Source: Bacteroidota bacterium
GTDB taxonomy: Bacteria > Bacteroidota > Bacteroidia > Cytophagales > Cyclobacteriaceae
Length of the DNA: 54,419 nt
Assembly: GCA_027593175.1 (NCBI GenBank)
Contig: JAQCJI010000009.1
Span: forward strand, 1 to 54,419
Direction: 5' to 3'
Under the pieces are notes generated by a model. That model was not told the origin of the DNA, searched no databases, and saw only the letters and a program-made list of their open reading frames with translations. Below, in pieces: positions 1 through 7,321 of this stretch (position 1 is its first letter; each line of letters opens with the position of its first letter). A program made the position numbers and the translations under genes.

Positions 1-2
1 CC

Positions 3-461
3 AATATAGGAGACCTGAAGAAACCTTGGTTTATTTTAATTCCTGCAAGTTGGTCTTCAAAATTTTGGAATTTGATCAAGCTCGATCTAGTACAAGCGCT
101 GATTTTTGCCTTGCTGCTGATTGTTCCTTCCGTGTTGATTTGGGGCTATAATTTTTGGTTGATCGTACTATTTCCATTGGGGCTGATTTTCGCCTATGTG
201 GTTGGTCTTGGTGTCAACTTAATTCCTCAGGTGGGATTGGACGAGGGATGGGACCGCGTACTGATCAAGCCCTTGATAATTGGGGGCATCGTTATTTTTG
301 GAATAGTACCTACCTTATTTTTCTCCGGGCTGCTATTCGGGATTACTGGAAAGTTTATTTTCGGCTTTGGGGCCGCAGTGCTGGGTTTAGGCTTTTTGGC
401 TGCTATTCTTACCCATGTGACCTTGGATATTTTAAAGCGATTGGAATTTAAGGAGTTGTAA
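3..461 (+). CDS. Polytopic membrane protein, C-terminal part (5' end outside window)
   Basis: The reading frame is open to the left edge: in-frame codons run upstream from the TTG at 72 to base 3 without a stop, so the gene starts outside the window. The visible ~152 residues hold about four hydrophobic segments (around LIFALLLIVPSVLIWG, FWLIVLFPLGLIFAYVVG, LIIGGIVIFGIVPTLFFSG and AAVLGLGFLAAIL), separated by a loop carrying DEGWDRVLIKP. It ends in a short charged tail (KRLEFKEL). I do not recognise the family. An ABC-2-type permease subunit is possible but unproven. The cbs gene downstream appears to have its own promoter. Confidence 0.6.
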   Translation, partial: NIGDLKKPWFILIPASWSSKFWNLIKLDLVQALIFALLLIVPSVLIWGYNFWLIVLFPLGLIFAYVVGLGVNLIPQVGLDEGWDRVLIKPLIIGGIVIFGIVPTLFFSGLLFGITGKFIFGFGAAVLGLGFLAAILTHVTLDILKRLEFKEL

Positions 462-578
462 GTTTGATCCGCTGTGAAAGGTTCTTACTACCAGCGCTTT
501 GGAAAACAGGTGTGGAGGTTAGACAGGATTTTTTTTCCAGTTCCTAGTTTAGAATAGCCAGGACCCAAGAATTTCATT

Positions 579-586
579 TATTTTTG
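579..586 (+). promoter_or_regulatory. Putative -7 box (TAnnTTTG) of cbs
   Basis: TATTTTTG matches the Bacteroidota -7 consensus TAnnTTTG, 23 bases before the cbs ATG, which implies a very short leader. I see no good TTTG -33 element at the expected 19-bp spacing, so this is a partial match only. Confidence 0.35.
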
Positions 587-609
587 AGGTATCCAAATAT
601 AACCTCTCC

Positions 610-1977
610 ATGATTTACAACTCCATTATCGAAACGATCGGGAATACCCCTATGATCCGCCTTAACAAGCTTTCTTTGGGCATTAAAGGGCAGGTGCTGG
701 TTAAAGTTGAATACTTTAATCCCGGCAACTCGATGAAAGACCGCATGGCGGTGAAGATGGTCGAGGATGCAGAAAAGGCGGGGTTGCTTAAGCCAGGTGG
801 AACTTTGATTGAAGGAACTTCTGGAAATACGGGCATGGGCTTGGCCTTGGCTGCTATTGCCAAGGGCTACAAGTGTATTTTTACGATGGCGGATAAGCAA
901 TCCAAAGAAAAGATTGATATCCTTCGCGCTGTAGGTGCTGAAGTAGTCATATGCCCCACTAATGTGACTCCCGAAGATCCCCGTTCGTATTATTCCGTGG
1001 CGCGCAGATTAAATAAGGAGATCCAGAATTCATTCTACCCCAACCAGTACGATAACCTCTCCAACGCCCAAGCGCATTACGAGACGACTGGACCAGAAAT
1101 CTGGAAAGATACCGAAGGTAAAATTACACACTATGCTGCTGGGGTAGGTACTGGCGGTTCCATGTGTGGTACAGCCAAGTACTTGAAAGAGCAAAACCCA
1201 AATCTGATCACAGTAGGTTTGGATACCTATGGTTCGGTATTCAAGAAATACAAGGAGACGGGGATTTTTGATGAAAAGGAAATCTATCCTTACCTCACTG
1301 AAGGAATTGGAGAAGATATTCTACCAAAGAATGTCGACTTTTCTTTGATTGACCACTTCATCAAGGTGACTGACAAGGATGCGGCGGTAATGACTCGGCG
1401 TTTGGCACGAGAGGAAGGACTTTTTATAGGCTGGTCCTGTGGATCTGCAGTGCATGGAGCCTTGGAGTATGCCAAGGAGCACTTGAAAGAAGGAGATGTG
1501 ATGGTGATCATTCTTCCAGATCACGGAACCCGCTATTTAGGCAAGGTATACAATGACGAATGGATGCGTAATCATGGGTTTTTGGAAGACAAAATCTATG
1601 CTACGGCTCGTGATATTATTGCGCAGCGAAGTGGAGAGTACCAGCTCCTTTCAGTGAACAAAGCCGATACTGTGAAAGAAGCCATTGGGTTGATGAATGG
1701 GAAAAGTATTTCTCAGATTCCTGTGTTGGATGGAGAGGAAGTAGTGGGAAGCCTGACAGACAATAAACTCCTCGCCAAAATTATAGATAACCCATTATTG
1801 AAAGATGCAACTGTGGCTGAAGTCATGGAAGGATCCATGAAGTTTGTGGCTTTGGATTCCACCTTAGATGTACTTTCTTCTATGGTGGAGAAGGAAAAAG
1901 CCGTTTTGGTTCGTGACACAACGGACAAAATTCATATCATTACCAAGCACGATATTTTGGAGGCTTTTAGTAAATAG
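610..1977 (+). CDS. cbs: Cystathionine beta-synthase (PLP domain + CBS pair)
   Basis: A fold-type II PLP enzyme of 455 aa that condenses serine (or O-acetylserine) with homocysteine or sulfide in transsulfuration/cysteine synthesis in the cytosol. The N-terminal ~320 residues carry the family signatures: NPGNSMKDR with K43 as the expected PLP lysine, the phosphate-binding GTSGNTG at 69-75, and the glycine-rich GVGTGGSMCGT. Residues ~330-455 form two CBS motifs (ISQIPVLDGEEVVGSLTD in the first). This length and architecture fit cystathionine beta-synthase rather than CysK/CysM, which lack the CBS pair. The ATG at 610 is the natural start. The next gene begins on the base after its stop codon. 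A CBS-domain cysteine synthase is the main alternative. Confidence 0.85.
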   Translation: MIYNSIIETIGNTPMIRLNKLSLGIKGQVLVKVEYFNPGNSMKDRMAVKMVEDAEKAGLLKPGGTLIEGTSGNTGMGLALAAIAKGYKCIFTMADKQSKEKIDILRAVGAEVVICPTNVTPEDPRSYYSVARRLNKEIQNSFYPNQYDNLSNAQAHYETTGPEIWKDTEGKITHYAAGVGTGGSMCGTAKYLKEQNPNLITVGLDTYGSVFKKYKETGIFDEKEIYPYLTEGIGEDILPKNVDFSLIDHFIKVTDKDAAVMTRRLAREEGLFIGWSCGSAVHGALEYAKEHLKEGDVMVIILPDHGTRYLGKVYNDEWMRNHGFLEDKIYATARDIIAQRSGEYQLLSVNKADTVKEAIGLMNGKSISQIPVLDGEEVVGSLTDNKLLAKIIDNPLLKDATVAEVMEGSMKFVALDSTLDVLSSMVEKEKAVLVRDTTDKIHIITKHDILEAFSK

Positions 1978-2625
1978 ATGAAAGTAGACCGCCTGCTTAC
2001 GGTACCTGTAGCAATAGATATAAAGGCTGCTTTTATAAGGGCTTGGGAGCTTTACAGGATGCATCCGTTTTTCTTTTCCATGTACATGCTTTTGATTCTT
2101 TCCATTCAAGGCATGGTCGTAATCTATGCTCAGGCATACATGATTGTCTACAGTACTTTGCTTGCCCCACCTTTTTATGCGGGGTTTTACTTAGTTGCCA
2201 ATAAAATGAGTCGTGGGGAGTCAGTTGTTTACCCTGATTTTTTTACTGGCTTTCGCTTTTGGATTTCTTCGGTAATCATTTCCTTGCTCAGCCAGGTTTT
2301 AATTGCCTTGGGATTGGTCGCATTGATTTTACCTGGGGTATACCTTGGAGTTGGGTACTTGTTTGCAATTCAAATGACCATTTTTGCTGGGATGGATCCT
2401 TGGTCGGCCATGGAGTGGAGCAGGAAGCTTATCACGCGTAATTGGTGGCGGTTTTTGGGCTTGGTTCTGGTGTTGGTGGCACTCAATATTTTAGGTTTAT
2501 TGCTAGCTGGAATCGGCTTGGTACTGACCCTACCACTTACTTTTTTAGTTCTTTACGTCCTATTTGAGGACCTAACCCATGAGGTGTTTTCAGAGGAAGA
2601 AGACCTTCCCACTACTCATGTGTAA
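1978..2625 (+). CDS. Polytopic membrane protein (DUF975-like), 215 aa
   Basis: The ATG directly abuts the cbs TAG, so it is almost certainly co-transcribed with cbs. The protein has about five to six hydrophobic segments: FFFSMYMLLILSIQGMVVIY, LLAPPFYAGFYLVA, SSVIISLLSQVLIALGLVAL, LPGVYLGVGYLFAIQMTI and LGLVLVLVALNILGLLLAGIG. The pattern of an amphipathic SxELYRMHPFFF start, a central PGVYLxxGYLFA and WSAMEWSRKLITRNWWRF resembles DUF975/YciC-like integral membrane proteins by memory, but no function can be assigned. Its 3' end overlaps the convergent plsC-like gene by 14 bp. Confidence 0.75.
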   Translation: MKVDRLLTVPVAIDIKAAFIRAWELYRMHPFFFSMYMLLILSIQGMVVIYAQAYMIVYSTLLAPPFYAGFYLVANKMSRGESVVYPDFFTGFRFWISSVIISLLSQVLIALGLVALILPGVYLGVGYLFAIQMTIFAGMDPWSAMEWSRKLITRNWWRFLGLVLVLVALNILGLLLAGIGLVLTLPLTFLVLYVLFEDLTHEVFSEEEDLPTTHV

Positions 2626-3343
2626 GGATCATGGCTTCTAACCTGTTTCTACATTTTTCCTCAAATTCTTCCAACTCATTTTTGGAAGAAGAAGTTGGTG
2701 GAACGAGTGGTTTGGAAAAGTAAACTCTGATTTTTCCAGGTTTGAGCAGGAGGGAACCTTTTTTCATAAGCTTATCCGCACCAATTACAGCCATTTCCAT
2801 GATGGGAGTTTGGGTTTCGATTGCCAATCGAAATGCGCCTTTTTGGAAGGGGAGGAGGGTTTGATCTGTATTATTTCGGGTACCTTCAGGGGATACTACT
2901 ACGGAAATGCCTTGCTGGAGTAGAATCACTAGTTTTCCCAAACTTTTTTGCCTTGATTCAGGGTTACTTCGGTCCACCCAAATTGCCAGTTTGCTCACTA
3001 CAGTACTAAAAATTGGAATTTTGGAAATTTCCTTTTTACCTATGGCTCGAACATAATGAGGGATCACCATGGGGAGTAGAGGGGCATCCAAGTAGGAGCG
3101 GTGGTTGAAAATATAGATGTAAGGTTGCTTGCGGTCAATGTTTTCCAATCCATGGACCTCAAATCGGATTCCCGATAAAAATGCCCAAGTTCCTACCCAA
3201 AGGCGGATAAATACAAATGAAATTTTATCTCCTCGGGGGTGAATGAGTAATGGGATGAGGACAAAAAGGCCAAATAAGAGCATGAGTACAAAAAAAAGAA
3301 GTGCTGCATAGGTGGTATAGATCCATTGAAAGGACTTGATCAT
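2612..3343 (-). CDS. plsC: 1-acyl-sn-glycerol-3-phosphate acyltransferase (PlsC family)
   Basis: A 243-aa membrane-associated acyltransferase expected to acylate lysophosphatidic acid (or a related lysolipid) in phospholipid synthesis. One or two N-terminal hydrophobic segments (residues ~10-35 and ~42-58) precede the catalytic HX4D block NHRSYLDAP (H81, D86) and the substrate-binding PEGTR at 152-156. Both catalytic blocks are intact and the spacing is normal for the family. The acyl acceptor cannot be told from sequence: ornithine-lipid or other lysolipid acylation is possible. It is monocistronic on the minus strand and convergent with the upstream membrane-protein gene. A plus-strand promoter-like element overlaps its start. 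Confidence 0.85.
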   Translation of the reverse strand: MIKSFQWIYTTYAALLFFVLMLLFGLFVLIPLLIHPRGDKISFVFIRLWVGTWAFLSGIRFEVHGLENIDRKQPYIYIFNHRSYLDAPLLPMVIPHYVRAIGKKEISKIPIFSTVVSKLAIWVDRSNPESRQKSLGKLVILLQQGISVVVSPEGTRNNTDQTLLPFQKGAFRLAIETQTPIMEMAVIGADKLMKKGSLLLKPGKIRVYFSKPLVPPTSSSKNELEEFEEKCRNRLEAMILTHE

Positions 3344-3364
3344 TGGGAATTCATGTTATCTTTG
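3336..3364 (+). promoter_or_regulatory. Putative Bacteroidota-type promoter (TTG-N18-TATCTTTG)
   Basis: TTG at 3336-3338 and TATCTTTG at 3357-3364 are 18 bp apart, close to the Bacteroidota -33/-7 consensus (compare the actA promoter in this window, spacing 19). It overlaps the start of the divergent plsC-like gene. Only ~35 bp downstream of it stands a strong terminator, so the expected product is a ~60-nt RNA or a rpsA leader. Confidence 0.45.
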
Positions 3365-3369
3365 AGTTC

Positions 3370-3432
3370 GTAAAAAAATCTTTCACTCTTTGCTTGCAGG
3401 CCCCGATTTCGTATCGGGGCTTATTTTTTGAG
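3370..3432 (+). ncRNA. Candidate short terminated transcript upstream of rpsA
   Basis: A promoter-like pair (3336-3364) is followed within ~35 bp by a perfect intrinsic terminator (3400-3426) in the same orientation. No plus-strand gene between 2625 and 3648 needs that terminator. The predicted RNA would be about 60 nt. It might be a free small RNA or an attenuated leader for rpsA. No known RNA family is recognised. Confidence 0.3.
3400..3426 (+). terminator. Intrinsic terminator between plsC and rpsA
   Basis: GCCCCGAT (3400-3407) pairs perfectly with ATCGGGGC (3413-3420) around a TTCGT loop and is followed by TTATTTTTT. The reverse strand has no T-run after the stem, so it acts on plus-strand transcription. 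Confidence 0.75.
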
Positions 3433-3530
3433 TTCAATTTAAAGGTTATTCCCTCAAAATACCAAGATACAAGTGGCGTTAAATAAGCACTAATTTTCTT
3501 TTGGTTTTATTTCCATTTCAAGAAATTATA

Positions 3531-3538
3531 TACCTTTG
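3531..3538 (+). promoter_or_regulatory. Putative -7 box of rpsA (TACCTTTG)
   Basis: TACCTTTG matches TAnnTTTG exactly. The best upstream TTTG (3500-3503) is 27 bp away, longer than the usual ~19, so the -33 element is weak. It predicts a ~105-nt leader that begins with a 6-bp hairpin, CCATTC-GAGT-GAATGG, at 3543-3558. Confidence 0.5.
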
Positions 3539-3647
3539 CAGTCCATTCGAGTGAATGGGGCGTTTTGGAAGTTCCAATCGCTTGGTATTAACTCAAAAAC
3601 TGCTTCCTCACGACTCTAGGGAAGTTGGTCAATCAGAGTCTTATTTT

Positions 3648-5417
3648 ATGTCTAGTACAAAAGAATTTAATTGGGACGACTTCGGCACTAAAGGCTTCGG
3701 AGAAGGCTATTCCAAAGAGCAAAGAGCTCAAATGGAAGCCATGTATGCAGGTACCTTGAGTGAGATCACTGAAAAAGAAGTGATTAAAGGAGTAGTAGTA
3801 GGAGTAAACGACAAGGATGTTATCATTAACATCGGGTTCAAGTCTGATGGCTTAGTGCCACTTTCAGAATTCCGGGACATAGCCAGCATCAAGGTAGGCG
3901 ATGAGGTAGATGTATTCATCGAAGAGCAAGAAAATGCTTTGGGTCAGTTGATCTTGTCCCGTAAGAAGGCTAAAATCGTTCGTGCATGGCTTGACATTGA
4001 GGCTGCATTGGAAAATGATAGCGTAATTGAAGGTCTAGTGAAGCGTAGAACTAAAGGTGGCTTGATCGTAGACATCTACGGTGTTGAAGCCTTCTTGCCT
4101 GGTTCTCAAATTGACGTAAAGCCTATCCGAGATTTCGATATCTATGTAGGTAAGAAAATGGAAGTAAAGGTGGTTAAAATCAACCACACCAACGATAACG
4201 TAGTTGTTTCGCACAAGGTCTTGATTGAAAAGGATCTTGAGAAGCAAAAAGCAGAGATCTTAAACAACCTAGAAAAAGGTCAGGTATTGGAAGGGGTGAT
4301 CAAGAACATGACCAACTTCGGTGTATTTATCGATTTGGGAGGTGTGGATGGTCTTCTTCACATCACCGATATTTCTTGGGGTCGTATCAACCATCCAGAA
4401 GAAGTATTGCAGCTTGACCAGAAGGTTCAGATTGTGGTTCTTGACTTTGATGACGATAAGAGAAGAATTTCTTTGGGTATGAAGCAGTTGAGCGCTCATC
4501 CTTGGGATTCCTTGGCTTCAACTCTAGAGGTTGGCTCTAGAGTAAAGGGCAAGATTGTGAACGTAGCAGACTACGGAGCATTTTTGGAATTAGCTCATGG
4601 GGTAGAAGGTTTGATTCACGTTTCTGAAATGAGCTGGTCTCAGCACCTAAGAAACCCTGCCGAATTTGTGATGGTGGGCGTTGAAATTGAAGCTGTAATA
4701 TTGACTTTGGACAAGGACGAAAGAAAGATGTCTTTGGGCATCAAGCAATTGACCGAAGATCCTTGGACAAAAGGCGATATTTCTGCGAAGTATGCAGTAG
4801 GCGCCAAGCACAAAGGAGTGGTTCGTAACTTGACCAACTTTGGACTTTTCCTTGAGTTGGAAGAAGGAATTGATGGTTTGGTTCACGTTTCTGATTTGTC
4901 TTGGACTAAAAAAGTCAAGCACCCATCTGAGTTTGTAAAAGTAGGCGACGAGCTTGATGTAGCAGTTCTAGAGCTCGATGTGGAAAACAGAAGACTAGCT
5001 TTGGGTCACAAGCAGTTGGAAGAGAATCCATGGGATACTTTTGAAACTTTGTTCCCAATTGGATCTGTACACAAGTGCATCGTAAATTCCAAGAACGATA
5101 AGGGTGCAGTTCTTGAGCTCCCGTATGGATTGGAAGGATTTGCAACCGTTAAAAACTTGGAAAAAGAAGATGATTCACTAGTAGAGATCGGAGAATCTGT
5201 CGATTTCAAGGTAACTGAGTTTTCGAAGGACGACAAGCGAATCGTACTTTCCCACACTGCACTTTTCAAAGAAGAAACTAAAGCACCTAAGAAGCCTGCT
5301 GTTCCTGCAAAGAAGAAACAGGAAGTTGCTGAGGTTCCTGCGCAAGTAGAAAAGTCAACCTTTGGTGACATCGATGCGCTTGCTGAATTGAAAGAAAAAA
5401 TGGAAGGTAAGAATTAA
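3648..5417 (+). CDS. rpsA: 30S ribosomal protein S1
   Basis: Ribosomal protein S1 binds mRNA on the 30S subunit and helps initiation. It has six consecutive S1 RNA-binding repeats. The canonical ones begin GQVLEGVIKNMTNFGVFIDL, GSRVKGKIVNVADYGAFLEL and GAKHKGVVRNLTNFGLFLEL, each ending in a GLxHxxDxSW-type block. The last repeat is degenerate, and a Lys/Ala/Pro-rich linker precedes the acidic C-terminus. I chose the ATG at 3648 (MSSTKEFNWDDF), giving 589 aa. An upstream in-frame ATG at 3555 would add 31 non-conserved residues encoded in what looks like the leader. The gene is monocistronic, with a strong terminator 25 bp after the stop. Both the -7 box and an upstream terminated transcript could feed its regulation. 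Confidence 0.95.
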   Translation: MSSTKEFNWDDFGTKGFGEGYSKEQRAQMEAMYAGTLSEITEKEVIKGVVVGVNDKDVIINIGFKSDGLVPLSEFRDIASIKVGDEVDVFIEEQENALGQLILSRKKAKIVRAWLDIEAALENDSVIEGLVKRRTKGGLIVDIYGVEAFLPGSQIDVKPIRDFDIYVGKKMEVKVVKINHTNDNVVVSHKVLIEKDLEKQKAEILNNLEKGQVLEGVIKNMTNFGVFIDLGGVDGLLHITDISWGRINHPEEVLQLDQKVQIVVLDFDDDKRRISLGMKQLSAHPWDSLASTLEVGSRVKGKIVNVADYGAFLELAHGVEGLIHVSEMSWSQHLRNPAEFVMVGVEIEAVILTLDKDERKMSLGIKQLTEDPWTKGDISAKYAVGAKHKGVVRNLTNFGLFLELEEGIDGLVHVSDLSWTKKVKHPSEFVKVGDELDVAVLELDVENRRLALGHKQLEENPWDTFETLFPIGSVHKCIVNSKNDKGAVLELPYGLEGFATVKNLEKEDDSLVEIGESVDFKVTEFSKDDKRIVLSHTALFKEETKAPKKPAVPAKKKQEVAEVPAQVEKSTFGDIDALAELKEKMEGKN

Positions 5418-5442
5418 GTTTACCTCCATCTTTGATAGCTAT

Positions 5443-5473
5443 AAAAACGCCAGCATTGCTGGCGTTTTTTTTT
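5443..5473 (+). terminator. rpsA terminator
   Basis: A perfect 12-bp stem, AAAAACGCCAGC / GCTGGCGTTTTT, with an ATT loop, ending in a run of nine T. It lies 25 bp after the rpsA stop. Confidence 0.92.
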
Positions 5474-5516
5474 ACCGTAATCGAGGAGTCAATCAAAGAG
5501 AAAATCAAAGCCACAA

Positions 5517-5543
5517 ATTTCTTTTTCCTGAAGGAAAAGAAAT
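5517..5543. repeat. Inverted repeat between rpsA and tRNA-Cys
   Basis: ATTTCTTTTTCCT and AGGAAAAGAAAT form a ~12-bp stem with one bulged T and a GA turn. It lies between the rpsA terminator and the tRNA terminator and may be an additional boundary hairpin. Confidence 0.4.
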
Positions 5544-5552
5544 GTCATAAAA

Positions 5553-5583
5553 CGAAAAAAGCACCTCGGATAGGAGGGGCTTT
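5553..5583 (-). terminator. Terminator of tRNA-Cys transcript
   Basis: Read on the minus strand, AGCCCCTC-TATCC-GAGGTGCT forms an 8-bp stem with one mismatch followed by TTTTTT. It starts only a few bases after the tRNA 3' end. Confidence 0.7.
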
Positions 5584-5589
5584 TCTTAG

Positions 5590-5660
5590 AGGTCGCGAGC
5601 GGATTCGAACCGCTGTACGAGGTTTTGCAGACCTCTACCTAGCCACTCGGCCACGCGACC
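5590..5660 (-). tRNA. tRNA-Cys (GCA)
   Basis: On the minus strand the 7-bp acceptor stem GGTCGCG/CGCGACC closes a cloverleaf. It has a short D arm (TGGCCGAGTGGCTAGG), a 5-bp anticodon stem AGGTC/AACCT-type with loop containing GCA, and a T arm AGCGG-TTCGAAT-CCGCT. The discriminator base is U (A at 5590 on the plus strand), the cysteine identity element. CCA is not encoded. A dedicated terminator follows. Confidence 0.95.
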
Positions 5661-5953
5661 AGTAATTGGAATGTGAATTTAAGGATAATCTTCGCTTCTA
5701 CAAGTGTGAGTTGAGCGTTTTTACTGGTATTTCTTCGAGAATTATAGGCCAAATCTTTTCTTCATTCGAAAGCATGCTTAGAGCCTAAATTTGAAAAACT
5801 GAAAAGGGAATTAATTCAACAAAATAAAATTCGTTATTTATAACAATTCTAAATAAAAACTACCCCTAAAATCACCTTGTAATTCATTGAAATCCAGCAA
5901 AGTAGTTTCATGATTTCATATTCCTAATCCTATTCCAGAATCCTATATTCTTG
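5661..5953. other. AT-rich upstream region of the act operon
   Basis: No gene is seen here. A 12-bp palindrome, GTTAT-TT-ATAAC, sits at 5833-5844, roughly 150 bp before the expected act transcription start. It could be an operator, but no known regulator consensus fits. The rest is AT-rich without clear structure. Confidence 0.4.
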
Positions 5954-5984
5954 TTTGAAAAATTAAGCCTCCGTACTACCTTTG
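5954..5984 (+). promoter_or_regulatory. Promoter of the act/cox operon
   Basis: TTTG at 5954-5957 and TACCTTTG at 5977-5984 are exactly 19 bp apart, a full match to the Bacteroidota sigma-A consensus TTTG-N19-TAnnTTTG. The start of transcription should fall near 5990, about 38 nt before actA. Confidence 0.75.
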
Positions 5985-6027
5985 CAGTGAATATTGAAAA
6001 CCGTTTAAATTATATAATAGCAATAGT

Positions 6028-7284
6028 ATGTTACCCAAACGCTCGTTAGTAGAAATTCGATCCAATTTCCATTCACTGGCAGTGCTATTTTTCATGTTGG
6101 TGGGGATTTCAGCCTATGCTGCTGACCCAGCCGTGGCAAATAATGATGAGGCAATTGCAGTTGGTAAAACCGTATTCAACGCCAATTGTAAGACTTGCCA
6201 CAAGTTAGACCAAAAGTATATTGGTCCTGCATTGAGAGGTGCGACGGATAGAAATAACGCCAAGTGGGTTAAAACTTGGATTGCAAATTCGCAAGCGGTT
6301 GTTGCTTCCGGTGATGCTTATGCCGTAGCCTTGTACAAGGAGTACAACAATTCAATAATGCCCGCCTACACTTTTTTGAGCGATGCTGAATTAGATGGTG
6401 TTTTATCTTACATCGAATATGGAGATAAAGTTGATCCAGCTGCTGCAGTAGCTGAAGGAGATCCAGCCGCTGCGCAAGCAGGTGGAGGAATCCCCAATGA
6501 ATATTTAAGCATTATTTTAGGTGTCTTGGTGTTTATACTACTCCTAATTTTAATCGTATTGGGCTTGATCGTCACCGTGCTGACCAAGTACATCAACAAG
6601 CAAGACCTTCCTGAAGAGGATAAAGAATTTATTTCTCAGAAAATCAATTTTGGAAAAATTTTAAAGAGTGATGCGGTCATCATCCTTGTTACCACCCTGG
6701 TGGTTGCTTTTGTAGCCAAAACAGCAATTGATGGTCTTTATTCAATAGGAGTTCAGCAGGGATATGCGCCTGCGCAGCCCATTGCCTTTTCCCATGCCCT
6801 TCATGCAGGACAATATGAAACCGACTGTCAGTATTGCCATACTGGGGTAGAAATTGGGAAGTCAGCCAATATTCCTTCTGCAAATATTTGTATGAATTGC
6901 CATACCCATATTCAAAATGTGGGAGGCAAGGAAGGAATCTCTCCTGAAATTCAAAAAATTTATAATGCAGTCGATAATAATCAGCCTATTGAATGGGTGA
7001 GAGTTCACAATCTACCTGATTTGGCTTATTTTAACCACGCTCAACACGTAGCGGTTGGTGGGGTAGAATGTCAGACCTGTCATGGTCCTATCCAAGAAAT
7101 GGAAGTGGTAGGGCAGCACAGCACCTTGACCATGGGTTGGTGTATTGATTGCCACAGACAAACAGAGATTGCCACCGAAGGCAATGTGTATTACGACAAA
7201 TTGGTTCAGCTTCACTCTACTTCTAAAGATGCGCTGAAAGTGAAGGACATCGGTGGTTTAGAGTGCGCTAAGTGCCACTATTAA
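6028..7284 (+). CDS. actA: Alternative complex III subunit ActA: hexaheme cytochrome c (monoheme + pentaheme)
   Basis: ActA carries the c-type hemes of alternative complex III, which oxidises membrane quinol and passes electrons to a cytochrome oxidase. A signal peptide (residues ~1-31, SAYAADPA) is followed by a monoheme domain with C54KTCH58 and a likely Met ligand in IMPAY (M111). An Ala/Gly-rich linker leads to a membrane segment at ~159-185 and another at ~214-232. The exported C-terminal domain has five CxxCH motifs at C267, C288, C348, C372 and C413. The usual family core is pentaheme, so the N-terminal monoheme module is an additional domain. First gene of a long operon. Its ATG lies 44 bp after the -7 box. 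Confidence 0.92.
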   Translation: MLPKRSLVEIRSNFHSLAVLFFMLVGISAYAADPAVANNDEAIAVGKTVFNANCKTCHKLDQKYIGPALRGATDRNNAKWVKTWIANSQAVVASGDAYAVALYKEYNNSIMPAYTFLSDAELDGVLSYIEYGDKVDPAAAVAEGDPAAAQAGGGIPNEYLSIILGVLVFILLLILIVLGLIVTVLTKYINKQDLPEEDKEFISQKINFGKILKSDAVIILVTTLVVAFVAKTAIDGLYSIGVQQGYAPAQPIAFSHALHAGQYETDCQYCHTGVEIGKSANIPSANICMNCHTHIQNVGGKEGISPEIQKIYNAVDNNQPIEWVRVHNLPDLAYFNHAQHVAVGGVECQTCHGPIQEMEVVGQHSTLTMGWCIDCHRQTEIATEGNVYYDKLVQLHSTSKDALKVKDIGGLECAKCHY

Positions 7285-7321
7285 TTCCTTATCCTTTTGA
7301 AAATTCATTCCTAGAAATAAA

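Noticed and set aside
3555-3647. N-terminal extension of S1 from the ATG at 3555
   Set aside because: It lies in the leader hairpin just 17 bp after the -7 box and encodes residues unlike S1 N-termini.
5432-5665. 77-codon plus-strand frame after rpsA
   Set aside because: It runs through the rpsA terminator and antisense through tRNA-Cys.
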